Shown one piece after another: positions 1 to 7,322 of a stretch of DNA of 17,587 nucleotides; positions within the stretch are counted from its first letter, which is position 1; each line of letters begins with the position of its first letter. Source of the DNA: SZUA-430 sp964561925 (GTDB lineage Bacteria > Pseudomonadota > Alphaproteobacteria > Micropepsales > Micropepsaceae); the NCBI GenBank assembly GCA_964561925.1, contig CAZLRW010000082.1:1-17587 (forward strand). Reading direction: 5' to 3'. The notes under the pieces were generated by a model. It saw nothing but the letters and a program-made list of their open reading frames with translations, made no database searches and was not told the origin of the DNA. Position numbers and translations under genes: made by a program.

Positions 1-261
1 CGCGCATACCATGGGCGAACCTACCAAGTTGCTGAAGGAACGGTCGAGAATTTCCAAACGCCTCGATGCGGTGACAGGGGCGCAGAGACGTTCAGGGTGA
101 ACGGCGTCGGATTCCACTACGCGGACGCCAGGATTCAAATGGGGTTCAGGCAAACCCGATGCTCGGGCGGCCCGATGCGAGGCGGCTTGTACGTCAGAAT
201 TTGGTCCGTCGAAATGCCGTCCAGAACCCGGCACATCATCCGCCTCGAGATCCGTCGGTGA
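1..261 (+). CDS. C-terminal part of a conserved uncharacterised protein (5' end outside the window)
   Basis: Frame 1 is open from the first base to a TGA at 259-261 and gives 86 residues; the start lies upstream of the window. The translation looks like a genuine protein tail. It contains GRTYQVAEGTVENF, then ETFRVNGVGFHYADARI, then SGGPMRGGLYVRI, and ends IIRLEIRR. From memory this pattern (V-EG-V-NF, E-F-VNG-F-YSD, GGPI-GL-VRI, ILRLEI) recurs in small uncharacterised bacterial proteins, but I know no function or family name for them. The segment SVEMPSRTRH before the last strand looks like a small insertion relative to that pattern. A competing 29-codon ATG frame at 11-100 was judged a shadow because it shows no such pattern. 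Confidence 0.66.
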   Translation, partial: RAYHGRTYQVAEGTVENFQTPRCGDRGAETFRVNGVGFHYADARIQMGFRQTRCSGGPMRGGLYVRIWSVEMPSRTRHIIRLEIRR

Positions 262-345
262 TAACTACGCCTTGGTCGGTCACGCAGCGTGTCGATTCAA
301 GCCGAGCCCGCTCGTCTTGGAAGTGGAAGCACAACTGGAGCTGCT

Positions 346-846
346 ATGCGCATCGCCGTCGCCGCCTTACTCGCCTGCCTCAGCCTCGCCTCCGCCCGCG
401 CGGATGTTGCGGTGCGCACCGCCGAACCCGGCGCGAAGCCGCTTCGGGCGAAGGTGACCGACATCGCGTGGCTTGAGGGGGCGTGGGTCGGCTCAGGCCT
501 TGGCGGCGAAACGGAGGAAGCCTACGCCGCGCCGCTGGCCGGCACGATTGTCGGTTACTTCCGTTTCGTGAAGGACGGCAAGCCGGTCTTCTACGAGATT
601 GTGACGCTGGTGGAGGAGGGCGGCGGCGTCGTGATGCGTCTGAAACACTTCCACCCGAACCTCGTCGGTTGGGAAGAGAAGGACAAATCGCAGGAATTCC
701 CCCTGATCGCACTTGAAGGCCAGACCGCCTATTTCGACGGCATGACGATGAAGCGCGAGGGAGACAAGCTCTTCAGCGCCGTTCGCATCCGAATGAAGGA
801 CGGCACGACGAAGGTCGAGCAGTTCGTCTACGATCGCAAGCGTTGA
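346..846 (+). CDS. Secreted DUF6265-type protein
   Basis: A 166-residue protein with an N-terminal signal peptide (residues 1-19, hydrophobic core AVAALLACLSLASARA, likely cleaved before DV). The mature part matches the DUF6265 pattern: IAWLEGAWVGSGLGG near residues 40-54, FRFVKDGKPVFYE, a VMRLKHFHPNLVGWEEKDK block and TAYFDGMTM. The family is a small beta-rich, lipocalin-like domain whose biochemical role is unknown to me. I chose ATG 346 over an upstream GTG at 289 because GGAG at 337-340 sits 5 nt before it and because the signal peptide begins exactly there. The stop TGA at 844-846 directly abuts the stop of the convergent gene, so no terminator fits between them. Function is unknown and location is probably periplasmic. 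Confidence 0.85.
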   Translation: MRIAVAALLACLSLASARADVAVRTAEPGAKPLRAKVTDIAWLEGAWVGSGLGGETEEAYAAPLAGTIVGYFRFVKDGKPVFYEIVTLVEEGGGVVMRLKHFHPNLVGWEEKDKSQEFPLIALEGQTAYFDGMTMKREGDKLFSAVRIRMKDGTTKVEQFVYDRKR

Positions 847-1452
847 CTACTTCGCGAAGATCCACTTCGGCCGGCTGCCGTCGAACTCGACGAACCACTC
901 GTTGTTGCGCAGGTTGCAGTCGCCGTAGGGCCCGTCGACGAGCGCGCTGCCCATATCGTCGTACTTGATCTTCAGCGAGTAGGTGCGATGGAATCGCCGT
1001 TTGTTGACGGCCTCAACCGGTGCCTCGAACAGAAAGCGGGCGGCGACGCCGGAGCGCGGGTCGATGCGGTCGAACGGCACACTGGCGACGACGCGGCCCT
1101 TCTTGCCGGAGATCAGATCGTCCTCGACGACCACGACCGATTGCTTGCCCGCTTTGCCCATGAACGGCTTGTCGCCGATGTTGCGCACGCGCATGACGAA
1201 GGGCCAGTGGAAGATGCCGTCGCCGGTGACCCAGCCGCTGACCTTCTGAACTTTCGTTGCGCCGGCGGGCGCGCGCTGCGAGATGTCGATCTCTAGGAAA
1301 CGGTCCGCTGCGGGATCGGCGCACGGCGTGATCAGCGGCTCCAGTTGGGGCAGGTGGACGGTCGCCGGAATGTCGACCGTGGGCGGCGCGGCAAGGGCTG
1401 CCGACGCGGCGACGCACGCGGCCGCGGCCGTCGCGAAACAGGATTTGAACAT
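847..1452 (-). CDS. Small secreted protein of unknown function
   Basis: A 201-residue protein that I do not recognise as a named family. Residues 1-22 form a signal peptide (MFKSCFATAAAACVAASAALAA). The mature chain is beta-rich, with WVTGDGIFHWPFVMRVRNIGDKPF near residues 74-97 resembling an immunoglobulin-like strand pattern. It has only two cysteines after the signal, Cys44 and Cys179, which could form a disulfide. The C-terminus NEWFVEFDGSRPKWIFAK is aromatic. ATG 1452 is preceded by AAAGGAACC on the minus strand, a good ribosome binding site. Its start lies 11 bp after the stop of the pyroglutamyl peptidase gene, so the two are probably one transcript. A longer reading of the same frame up to 2187 is rejected because it runs antiframe through that peptidase gene. 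Confidence 0.75.
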   Translation of the reverse strand: MFKSCFATAAAACVAASAALAAPPTVDIPATVHLPQLEPLITPCADPAADRFLEIDISQRAPAGATKVQKVSGWVTGDGIFHWPFVMRVRNIGDKPFMGKAGKQSVVVVEDDLISGKKGRVVASVPFDRIDPRSGVAARFLFEAPVEAVNKRRFHRTYSLKIKYDDMGSALVDGPYGDCNLRNNEWFVEFDGSRPKWIFAK

Positions 1453-1463
1453 AACGGTTCCTT

Positions 1464-2126
1464 TCAAACGATCGCCTCGGCGGTGTTCAGCACGTGCGCC
1501 GTGCAGGTGAGGACGAGCTTCACGGCTTCGAGAAGTTCGGCTTCGCGCATCGTGCCGCCGAACGCGAGCTCGCGGCCTTGCGCGGCGAGGCGTGCGACTT
1601 GCGTGTCGAGATAGGGCACATGAACGAAGCCTGCGGCGCGAAGGCCAAGCCGCTCGGCATGCGTCAGAAGTTGGTAGAACAGAAGATTGCAGATGTAGTC
1701 GCCGGCGTCGTCCGAGCGGACCACCGGCAGTTTCGCCTTTTGCAACGTCAGCGACATGTCGGCGAGCGGAAGCCGCGTCGGCAGCAGGGCAGGGCCCGTC
1801 GCCGACAGCACCGGCTCGTCGCGCGTGGCACCCGCAAAGTCCGGCCGGCCGGTTGCGATACGATTGCGGGCCGTCGATTCTAGCGTGATGCCCGTCGTCT
1901 TCGCGCTGAGGCCGAAAGCGACGACCGCGTCGGGGTTCGTTTCCGCCAGGAGCGGCGCAAGCTCGCGCTCCCACACGTCGTAGCGGACGGCGAGCGTACG
2001 CGTCGTCAGGCGCGCCCCGGCGGGCTGCCATCCCTCGCGCTGCAATGCGGACATCGCCCAAGCCGTCGGATTCTCCGGTGCGCCCGGGAAAACGGAGAAG
2101 CCTGTCGCAAGAATGTGGGCCGTCAT
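1464..2126 (-). CDS. pcp: Pyroglutamyl-peptidase I (peptidase C15)
   Basis: A 220-residue cytosolic cysteine peptidase that removes N-terminal pyroglutamate from peptides. Length matches the C15 family (about 200-220 residues). The catalytic triad can be placed: Glu83 in GITLESTARNR, Cys146 in AGDYICNLLFY and His169 in AGFVHVPYL, with spacing close to the known bacterial enzymes. The N-terminus ILATGFSVFPGAPENPTAWA matches the family opening (TGF-F-----NP-). Residues flanking the active site (for example LES rather than PER) diverge somewhat, so substrate preference may differ. It sits 57 bp after the YjbR-like gene and 11 bp before a secreted-protein gene on the same strand. Confidence 0.9.
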   Translation of the reverse strand: MTAHILATGFSVFPGAPENPTAWAMSALQREGWQPAGARLTTRTLAVRYDVWERELAPLLAETNPDAVVAFGLSAKTTGITLESTARNRIATGRPDFAGATRDEPVLSATGPALLPTRLPLADMSLTLQKAKLPVVRSDDAGDYICNLLFYQLLTHAERLGLRAAGFVHVPYLDTQVARLAAQGRELAFGGTMREAELLEAVKLVLTCTAHVLNTAEAIV

Positions 2127-2183
2127 AAGGGCATAGAAGCACGAAGGCGGCGCCAGGCGAAAGCGCCTCGCGACCGCGGAATC

Positions 2184-2543
2184 TCAAGGCTTCTTAGGTG
2201 TGACGCGCGCCGGCCGGGCCGTCTTTCGGCTGGCGGTCAGGTTGCCCCAGGCCGCGCGAAGCGCGCTCTCGACGGTCGGGCCGTCGGCAGCCTTGAGGTG
2301 CAGCCATGTCGCGCCCTTGTCGCCCCACGCGTTCGGGATACGCTGAAACATACTTGGTTCGGCCGCCGTCATCATCTCCTGCTGCTCGGGCGAGAGCTTA
2401 ACCATCGCGCGCGTGTCTTTCTCCGACAGCGTCGCGAAAATCTTGCCGCCCGCGCGGAACGAGGCCAACTCGAAGTGCGGCGCCTCGACCGCGTCGGGCA
2501 GCGCGAGCGCCATCTTGCGGAAGGCCGCGACCGAAACCGCCAT
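2184..2543 (-). CDS. MmcQ/YjbR family protein
   Basis: A 119-residue protein matching the MmcQ/YjbR fold (CyaY-like, sometimes called DNA-binding-like). It has an N-terminal helix FRKMALALPDAVEAPHF, then FRAGGKIFATLSEKDTRAMVKLSPEQQEMM, then MFQRIPNAWGDKGATWLHL, followed by a helix and a basic tail (TASRKTARPARVTPKKP). The molecular function of the family is not established. Its ATG overlaps the TAA of the upstream sulfatase gene by one base (TAATG at 2541-2545), implying translational coupling. Confidence 0.87.
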   Translation of the reverse strand: MAVSVAAFRKMALALPDAVEAPHFELASFRAGGKIFATLSEKDTRAMVKLSPEQQEMMTAAEPSMFQRIPNAWGDKGATWLHLKAADGPTVESALRAAWGNLTASRKTARPARVTPKKP

Positions 2544-4561
2544 TAGGGCGTCACGACGGGGAAGTTCGGATTGACCGGATCGATCATCGCGACGAGTTCT
2601 CTGTAAGCCGCCGAAGCACCCGTCACCTTGATCGCACCCGTCGTCGTCTTGAGTCCGACCGGCACACCGGCAAGCAGCGTCTCGAGCATGTCCGCGCGTT
2701 TCATGGTCGCGGTCGCGTCCGCCTTGTCGTCGCGCACGCCCGCCTCATGGATCAAGACGCCGTTTTCGACCGTGATCAGATGCGTTTCGTTCATGTCGCT
2801 GAGCACGAGGTTGATCTTCAGCGTCTTGCCTTGCGCCTTCTCCGGGTTCAGCCGCACGGCGGCGAAGTCCAGCATCATCGTCGTCGGCGTCGCGCGGATG
2901 AGCGCGAGGCTCAGCCGCTGCGTCGGCCAATCGATCACGCCGTGGCGAAGCTCCTGCGCGCCGGTGAGGTAGATGTTGCGCCACGTTCCCGCCTCGGCCC
3001 GGTAACCGAGCTGGGTATAGATGTCGGCAAGCATGCCGCGCGCCTTGGTGTTGTCCCCATCGGCGAAGATGACGTGGTTGAGGAGCATCGCGGCCCACCG
3101 GTACTCGCCCGCCCTTTGCGCTTCGTCGGCTTTCGCGATCACGGCGTCCGCGCCGCCCATAGCCTCGACGTAGTTCTTGCCAGCGGCGACCGGCGGCAAC
3201 GCGTGCAGCGACGCGGGGTTCGCGTCGTACCAACCCATGTAGCGCTGATAGACCGCCTTCGAATTGTGGCTCATCGTGCCGTAGTAGCCGCGATTGTACC
3301 ATTCCTTCGCCAGCACGTCGGGCAGCTGCAATTGCTCGGCGATCTCGACGCCGGTGAGGCCGTTGTTCATCAGGCGAATGGTCTGATCGTGCAGATATTT
3401 GTAGGCGTCGCGGTGCTTCGACAGGAAGTCGCGGATCACCTCGGTCCCGAAACGCGGAATGCCGTGCGCCGCGAACATCACGTCGCTTTTATCGGCATAG
3501 AGCCTGATGGACTCGGTCAGATAGTCCGCCCACGCCTTGCCGTCGCGCACCAACGCGCCGCGCGCGGGCAGTAGATTGTGCATCGTCGCGTTCGCGTTCT
3601 CGGCCATGAACAGCGCCCGCATCTGCGGCAGGTGGAAGTTCATCTCCGCCGGCGCTTCGGTGCCGGGCGTCACCTGAAAGACGAGCGTCACGCCGTCGAT
3701 CGTCATTTCCGTGCCGGTCTTGGCGATAATGTCTGTCGGTGCGATCAGCGACACCGTGCCCGTCGAAACGCCGGGTCCAAGGCCCGACGTCATCTCACCT
3801 TCGGCCCCGCGCGTCAGCGTGCCGCCGAATTGAAAGCGCGCGCGCCGCGTCATCGCAGGCCCCGCGATCACATTCTCCGAGACCGCGTGTTCCATGAAGC
3901 CTTCCGGCGCGATGATCTTCACGCGCCCGGCCTTCACGTCCTCTTCCTTGGTGACGCCGGCGACGCCGCCGAAATGGTCGGCGTGGCTGTGCGAATAGAC
4001 GACGGCGACGACCGGCTTGTCCCCGACATGCTTTTTCACGAGCCCCAGCGCCGCCTTCGCGACCTCGGCCGTCGTCAGCGGATCGACGACGATGTAGCCC
4101 TTGTCCGTCACGATGAACGACACGGTTGACACGTCGAACCCGCGCACCTGATAGATGCGCTCGGCCACCTTGAAGAGACCGTGCTTCGTGACAAGCTGCG
4201 CCTGTCGCCAAAGGCTGGGATTCGCGCTCTCCGGCGCGTCACCTTTCAGGAAATCGTAGCCCGCGGTGTTGAACACGACGCGCCCGGTATCGTCCTTGAC
4301 CTCCGGGTTCTCGAGCGACGCGACGAAGCCGCGGTCTGCGAACTCGAAATCTTGCCGGTTCGCGAACGGCAACTCCTTCAGGATCTTCTCGCGCGCCTCC
4401 TTCGTGGAGGTCGTCGCCTCGGCCACCACGTCCTTCGGGATACTCGGCGCCGGCGCGCCCAGGATCATCGGCAGCACGCCGCGGAACATGTAAGCGAACC
4501 CGACCAGGATCAGCGCCGTCACCGCAACGCCGAGCGCTAGCCCGCGAAAGAAAGATCCCAT
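2543..4561 (-). CDS. Alkyl/aryl sulfatase, SdsA1-like, with N-terminal membrane anchor
   Basis: A 672-residue zinc-dependent sulfatase of the metallo-beta-lactamase superfamily, which hydrolyses primary alkyl sulfates such as SDS. Residues about 8-30 form a single hydrophobic segment without a clear cleavage site, suggesting a membrane-anchored, periplasm-facing enzyme. The catalytic domain spans about 115-385. Metal ligands are visible as HSHADH (His191, His193, Asp195, His196), Glu302 in PGTEAPAE, Glu321 in MAENANATMHN and His366 in AAHGIPRFG. The next roughly 150 residues are the helical dimerisation region. The last 130 or so (from TPTTMMLDFAAVRLNP) resemble the C-terminal SCP2-like lipid-binding domain of the family. 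The order and spacing match SdsA1-type enzymes. The gene heads the leftward run sulfatase-yjbR-like-pcp-secreted protein and is coupled to the next gene by TAATG. Confidence 0.93.
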   Translation of the reverse strand: MGSFFRGLALGVAVTALILVGFAYMFRGVLPMILGAPAPSIPKDVVAEATTSTKEAREKILKELPFANRQDFEFADRGFVASLENPEVKDDTGRVVFNTAGYDFLKGDAPESANPSLWRQAQLVTKHGLFKVAERIYQVRGFDVSTVSFIVTDKGYIVVDPLTTAEVAKAALGLVKKHVGDKPVVAVVYSHSHADHFGGVAGVTKEEDVKAGRVKIIAPEGFMEHAVSENVIAGPAMTRRARFQFGGTLTRGAEGEMTSGLGPGVSTGTVSLIAPTDIIAKTGTEMTIDGVTLVFQVTPGTEAPAEMNFHLPQMRALFMAENANATMHNLLPARGALVRDGKAWADYLTESIRLYADKSDVMFAAHGIPRFGTEVIRDFLSKHRDAYKYLHDQTIRLMNNGLTGVEIAEQLQLPDVLAKEWYNRGYYGTMSHNSKAVYQRYMGWYDANPASLHALPPVAAGKNYVEAMGGADAVIAKADEAQRAGEYRWAAMLLNHVIFADGDNTKARGMLADIYTQLGYRAEAGTWRNIYLTGAQELRHGVIDWPTQRLSLALIRATPTTMMLDFAAVRLNPEKAQGKTLKINLVLSDMNETHLITVENGVLIHEAGVRDDKADATATMKRADMLETLLAGVPVGLKTTTGAIKVTGASAAYRELVAMIDPVNPNFPVVTP

Positions 4562-4605
4562 GTGGCGCGTCCTCGAGGTGTCGTTTCGGCCACGTTAGCC
4601 GACGC

Positions 4606-4647
4606 GCGCCGCCACGGGCAACCAGCCCGGGCGTCGCGCGGCGGCGC
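4606..4647 (-). terminator. GC-rich hairpin between rsgA and the sulfatase gene
   Basis: Perfect 8-base arms GCGCCGCC (4606-4613) and GGCGGCGC (4640-4647) enclose a second stem, CGGGC (4615-4619) with GCCCG (4625-4629), around an AACCA loop. It begins 7 bases after the rsgA stop as read on the minus strand, so it could end rsgA transcription. No T tract follows on either strand, so intrinsic termination is not shown. Confidence 0.35.
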
Positions 4648-4653
4648 AAAGTG

Positions 4654-5694
4654 TCACCATTCGCGCCTCTTCAGCTTCTCCGCGAACACGCGCTTGGCCA
4701 TCCGTCCGAAACGGCGATTGCGCGCATGCGCCTCGGCGAGGCTTTCGGAGTTTCGTCGGTCTTCGCGCTGCAGCTTCTGATACCGCTTGAGCCGGCTCTC
4801 TTCGAGCGCGCCGCTCGCGATCGCCGCCTGCACCGCACAGCCCGGCTCGCCATCGTGCGCGCAGTCGCCGAACCGGCACGACGCGGCGAGATCCACGACG
4901 TCCGCAAAGATGTCGTCGATACCGGCGGCCGCGTCCACGATCTGCAGCTCGCGCATGCCGGGCGTGTCCATGATCCACGCGCCGGTCGCAAGCCGGTGCA
5001 GCGAGCGCCCCGTCGTCGTGTGCCGCCCGCGCGCATCGTCTTCGCGGATGCCCCGCGTGTGCTGCAATTCGTGCCCGGCAAGCGTGTTGACGATCGTGGA
5101 TTTGCCGACGCCCGACGAACCCATGAGCGCCAGCGTCTGGCCGCTTCCGAACCACGGGCTGAGGCGCGCAACCGCCCCCGCATCCCGCGCATCGAACGCC
5201 TCGACGACGAGGCCCGGCATCAAGCGCCGCGCCTCGGCGACATAGGCGTCGGCGTCGTCGCTGAGATCGGCCTTCGTGATCACGACCACGGGCGTGACCT
5301 CCGCCTCCGACGCCAGCGCCAAGTAACGCTCGATCCGCGCCACGTTGAAGTCCTGGTTCGCCGACGTCACGAGCAGCAACGTGTTGACGTTGGCGGCGAT
5401 CAGCTGCAGGCGCCGGTCCGTGCCCGCGCTCTTGCGTTTGAAGAGACTGATCCGGTCGAGCACGCGCCGTACGCGCCGCCCGCTGTCGTCGAGCAGCACC
5501 CAGTCGCCGACGGTCGCGGCCTCTTCCTCCTCGCCCGCGAACGGAAGCACACGCCCGTCAAAGCCGGGTCCCGCCACGTCGAGCGCGTCGCGATGCACCG
5601 CCATCACCCGAACGGGCGCGGCGTTCAATTCATCTTCGAGAAGCTGCGCTTGAAAATGCGCGCTCCAGCCAAAGTCCTTCAATGTGGATGTCAC
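4654..5694 (-). CDS. rsgA: Ribosome small-subunit-dependent GTPase RsgA
   Basis: A 346-residue circularly permuted GTPase that acts in late 30S ribosomal subunit maturation. The permuted order is visible: an N-terminal OB-fold (about residues 25-110, with TVGDWVLL), then the G4 motif TKAD near residue 140, G1 GSSGVGKST near 192-200, and G3 DTPGM near 242. A C-terminal zinc-binding region follows, with C-RFGD-C-AH--EPG-C around residues 272-285. The switch region carries the usual R---GRHTTT sequence. The C-terminal tail is basic (RNRRFGRMAKRVFAEKLKRREW), fitting rRNA contact. The upstream 237 bp holds a 13-codon reading frame with a strong ribosome binding site and a hairpin, which are described separately. 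Confidence 0.95.
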   Translation of the reverse strand: MTSTLKDFGWSAHFQAQLLEDELNAAPVRVMAVHRDALDVAGPGFDGRVLPFAGEEEEAATVGDWVLLDDSGRRVRRVLDRISLFKRKSAGTDRRLQLIAANVNTLLLVTSANQDFNVARIERYLALASEAEVTPVVVITKADLSDDADAYVAEARRLMPGLVVEAFDARDAGAVARLSPWFGSGQTLALMGSSGVGKSTIVNTLAGHELQHTRGIREDDARGRHTTTGRSLHRLATGAWIMDTPGMRELQIVDAAAGIDDIFADVVDLAASCRFGDCAHDGEPGCAVQAAIASGALEESRLKRYQKLQREDRRNSESLAEAHARNRRFGRMAKRVFAEKLKRREW

Positions 5695-5754
5695 AGCAGA
5701 TTCGTCCGATCAACGCGGCTGCACGAAGGCGGCCGCATGCGAAATGGAAAGCGC

Positions 5755-5770
5755 GCCCGAACAATCGGGC
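5755..5770 (-). promoter_or_regulatory. Hairpin upstream of rsgA
   Basis: A perfect 6-bp stem GCCCGA (5755-5760) / TCGGGC (5765-5770) has a 4-base loop. After one C/A mismatch a further 3-bp GCG/CGC stem extends it (5751-5753 with 5772-5774). On the minus strand it follows the 13-codon frame by about 45 bp and precedes rsgA by about 60 bp. The sequence after it on that strand contains short T runs (TTTCCATTT), so it could be a weak terminator or attenuator in the rsgA leader. No function is demonstrated. Confidence 0.3.
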
Positions 5771-5816
5771 ACGCACGAAAGAGCTGGACGGGAAGGGTGT
5801 CGTTAGACGCGCAGCC

Positions 5817-5858
5817 TTACGCGCGGCCAGCCCGCGGGGAAACGGCGACAATGGTCAT
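5817..5858 (-). CDS. Possible 13-residue leader peptide with strong Shine-Dalgarno
   Basis: ATG at 5858 (minus strand) is preceded by AGGAGG (complement of 5863-5868) with a 4-base AAAT spacer, one of the best ribosome binding sites in the window. The frame encodes MTIVAVSPRAGRA and stops at TAA (5817-5819). It lies 73 bp after the MFS transporter stop and about 120 bp before the rsgA start. The peptide has no recognisable family, and the reading frame is too short to judge coding potential. It could be a leader peptide, the remnant of a deleted gene, or chance. Confidence rests only on the ribosome binding site. Confidence 0.3.
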   Translation of the reverse strand: MTIVAVSPRAGRA

Positions 5859-5931
5859 ATTTCCTCCTGCGGTTGGCGGGTTCGACGCGCACAGGTTAGG
5901 GCAGGGGCTTTGCCGCAGTCAACGCCCTTGA

Positions 5932-7275
5932 TCAGCCCACGATTTCGTCCCGGATCGTCTTGCGCGCCTGCCAAAACAGCCAAAACGCGATCACGTTCGG
6001 CAGGATGGAGATGATGAGCGCCCAGCGAATGCCTTCGGCTTTGCCGAACGCCCACACATTGGCGAGCACGTCGCTCAAGGCGCCGACGGCGATGGGTCCG
6101 AGACCGAGTCCGATCAGGTTGATGATGAAGAGCAGAATGGCGGCGGCGGTCGCCCGCATATGCGGCGGCACGATGCTCTGCGCTGTCGCATAAACCGGGC
6201 CGTACCACAGCGCGCCCATGATCGCGTTGAACCCCAGCATGGTGAAGCCGACGACCACATTGTCGGCCGTGATCGCGAAAATGTAGACCGGGATGGTGAC
6301 GAGCGCCGCGATCGCCGGCACGCTGACATAGGCCCGCAGATCGCGCGCACCGAAGCGGTCGGCGATGAACCCGCCCAGGATTGCGCCGATCGCGCCGGCG
6401 ATGCCGCCGACCAGCCCAAGCGTCGTGCCCGTGAACCCCACCGGTCCCAGATCTTGGCTCGCCGCCAACTGGGCGATCTGCTCCGGGTGGTTGCGCAGGA
6501 AGAACGAGGCCGTGAACGGCGCGTGGCCGTAACCGATGAACGCCTTGATCGAAGCGGCAAACGCCACGAGCCAAAAAGTCTGCTTCGTCGCAAGCACCGC
6601 GAACGCCAGCTTGAAATCTTCAAGATTGAGAGAAGCCTTCGCCCGCGCTTCCTTCGTCCGCGTCTCGACGAGGGTCAGGGCCGCAAGAAGCGCGACGGCA
6701 AGGCCTGGCAACCCGCAAACGAAGAACGCGACGCGCCAGCCATAGGCGTCCGCCACAATCCCCCCGACCGCCATGCCGAGCAGACCGCCGAGCGGAATGC
6801 CCATCGAATAAAACGCCAGCGCCGACGCCCGCCGTTCCTTCGGCACGTAGTCGGTGATGAGCGAGTGCGCGGGCGGCGTGCAACCCGCCTCGCCGATGCC
6901 GACGCCGATCCGAGCCAGCACGAGGTGGGTGAAGTTCTGCGCGAGGCCCGAGAGCGCGGTGAACGCGCTCCAAACGGCGAGCGACACGGAAATGATCAAC
7001 GGCCTGTTGTGCCGCTCCGCAAGCTGCGCGATCGGCAGCCCCAAGAACGTGTAGAACACCGCGAACGCCAACCCGCTCATCAACCCGATATGCCAATCGG
7101 CGAGCCCCAAATCGTCCTTGATCGGTTCGGCCAGAATGTTGATCACCGACCGGTCGACGAAGTTCAGCACGTAGATAAGAAGCAAAAGCCCCAGCGCATA
7201 GCCGCGATAGGCGACGCTCAAGACCTTGACCGGGGGCGCCGCCGGCCGGGCGGTTTCATCGGCGATGTCGCTCAT
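5932..7275 (-). CDS. MFS transporter, spinster-like
   Basis: A 447-residue inner-membrane secondary carrier with 12 predicted membrane segments in two six-helix halves. Family marks are NFVDRSVINIL at the end of the first segment (Asp41-Arg42), the loop 2-3 motif A-like GLPIAQLAERHNRP (residues 79-92), and RIGVGIGEAGCTPPAHSLI in the fourth segment region. This last block is typical of spinster-like MFS proteins of alphaproteobacteria. The central loop (about residues 203-235) is charged. The substrate cannot be read from sequence; related genes are often linked to lipids or catabolic substrates. The ATG at 7275 has only a weak GGGGGGCGGG upstream. Its start overlaps the stop of a 16-codon upstream frame (ATGA), so translation may be coupled to that frame. 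Confidence 0.92.
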   Translation of the reverse strand: MSDIADETARPAAPPVKVLSVAYRGYALGLLLLIYVLNFVDRSVINILAEPIKDDLGLADWHIGLMSGLAFAVFYTFLGLPIAQLAERHNRPLIISVSLAVWSAFTALSGLAQNFTHLVLARIGVGIGEAGCTPPAHSLITDYVPKERRASALAFYSMGIPLGGLLGMAVGGIVADAYGWRVAFFVCGLPGLAVALLAALTLVETRTKEARAKASLNLEDFKLAFAVLATKQTFWLVAFAASIKAFIGYGHAPFTASFFLRNHPEQIAQLAASQDLGPVGFTGTTLGLVGGIAGAIGAILGGFIADRFGARDLRAYVSVPAIAALVTIPVYIFAITADNVVVGFTMLGFNAIMGALWYGPVYATAQSIVPPHMRATAAAILLFIINLIGLGLGPIAVGALSDVLANVWAFGKAEGIRWALIISILPNVIAFWLFWQARKTIRDEIVG

Positions 7276-7322
7276 GCGGAAAGCCCGCCCCCCAAAGGCG
7301 GCGCGGTGCGCGGCATGCCCAT
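7272..7322 (-). CDS. Possible 16-residue upstream peptide coupled to the MFS gene
   Basis: On the minus strand ATG 7322 follows GGGAGGAACC (complement of 7323-7332), a near-ideal Shine-Dalgarno 4 bases away. The frame encodes MGMPRTAPPLGGGLSA and ends in a TGA (7272-7274) that overlaps the MFS start codon in the arrangement ATGA. The MFS start itself lacks a comparable site, so ribosomes may load here and reinitiate. Alternatively a frameshift or sequencing error could have split an N-terminal extension of the transporter, or the frame may be chance. Confidence 0.38.
   Translation of the reverse strand: MGMPRTAPPLGGGLSA

Noticed and set aside
11..100. 29-codon ATG frame at the left edge
   Set aside because: It lies in another frame over the conserved C-terminal coding segment 1-261 and has no ribosome binding site or family pattern.
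2155..2168. Small AGGCG / CGCCT hairpin between yjbR-like and pcp genes
   Set aside because: The stem is only 5 bp and has no T tract, expected by chance in GC-rich DNA; it does not argue against cotranscription.
847..2187. 446-residue minus-strand frame covering both the secreted protein and the pcp region
   Set aside because: Its first 240 or so codons are the wrong frame of pcp, arginine-rich and unlike any protein. Only the part from ATG 1452 has a signal peptide and a ribosome binding site.
5630..5851. 73-residue minus-strand frame starting with TTG, running into rsgA
   Set aside because: It overlaps the rsgA start in another frame; the better ribosome binding site serves the ATG at 5858 instead, and the composition is arginine-rich.
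4651..5931. 426-residue plus-strand frame
   Set aside because: It is antisense to rsgA, which has complete GTPase motifs; the composition is arginine-rich and shadow-like.
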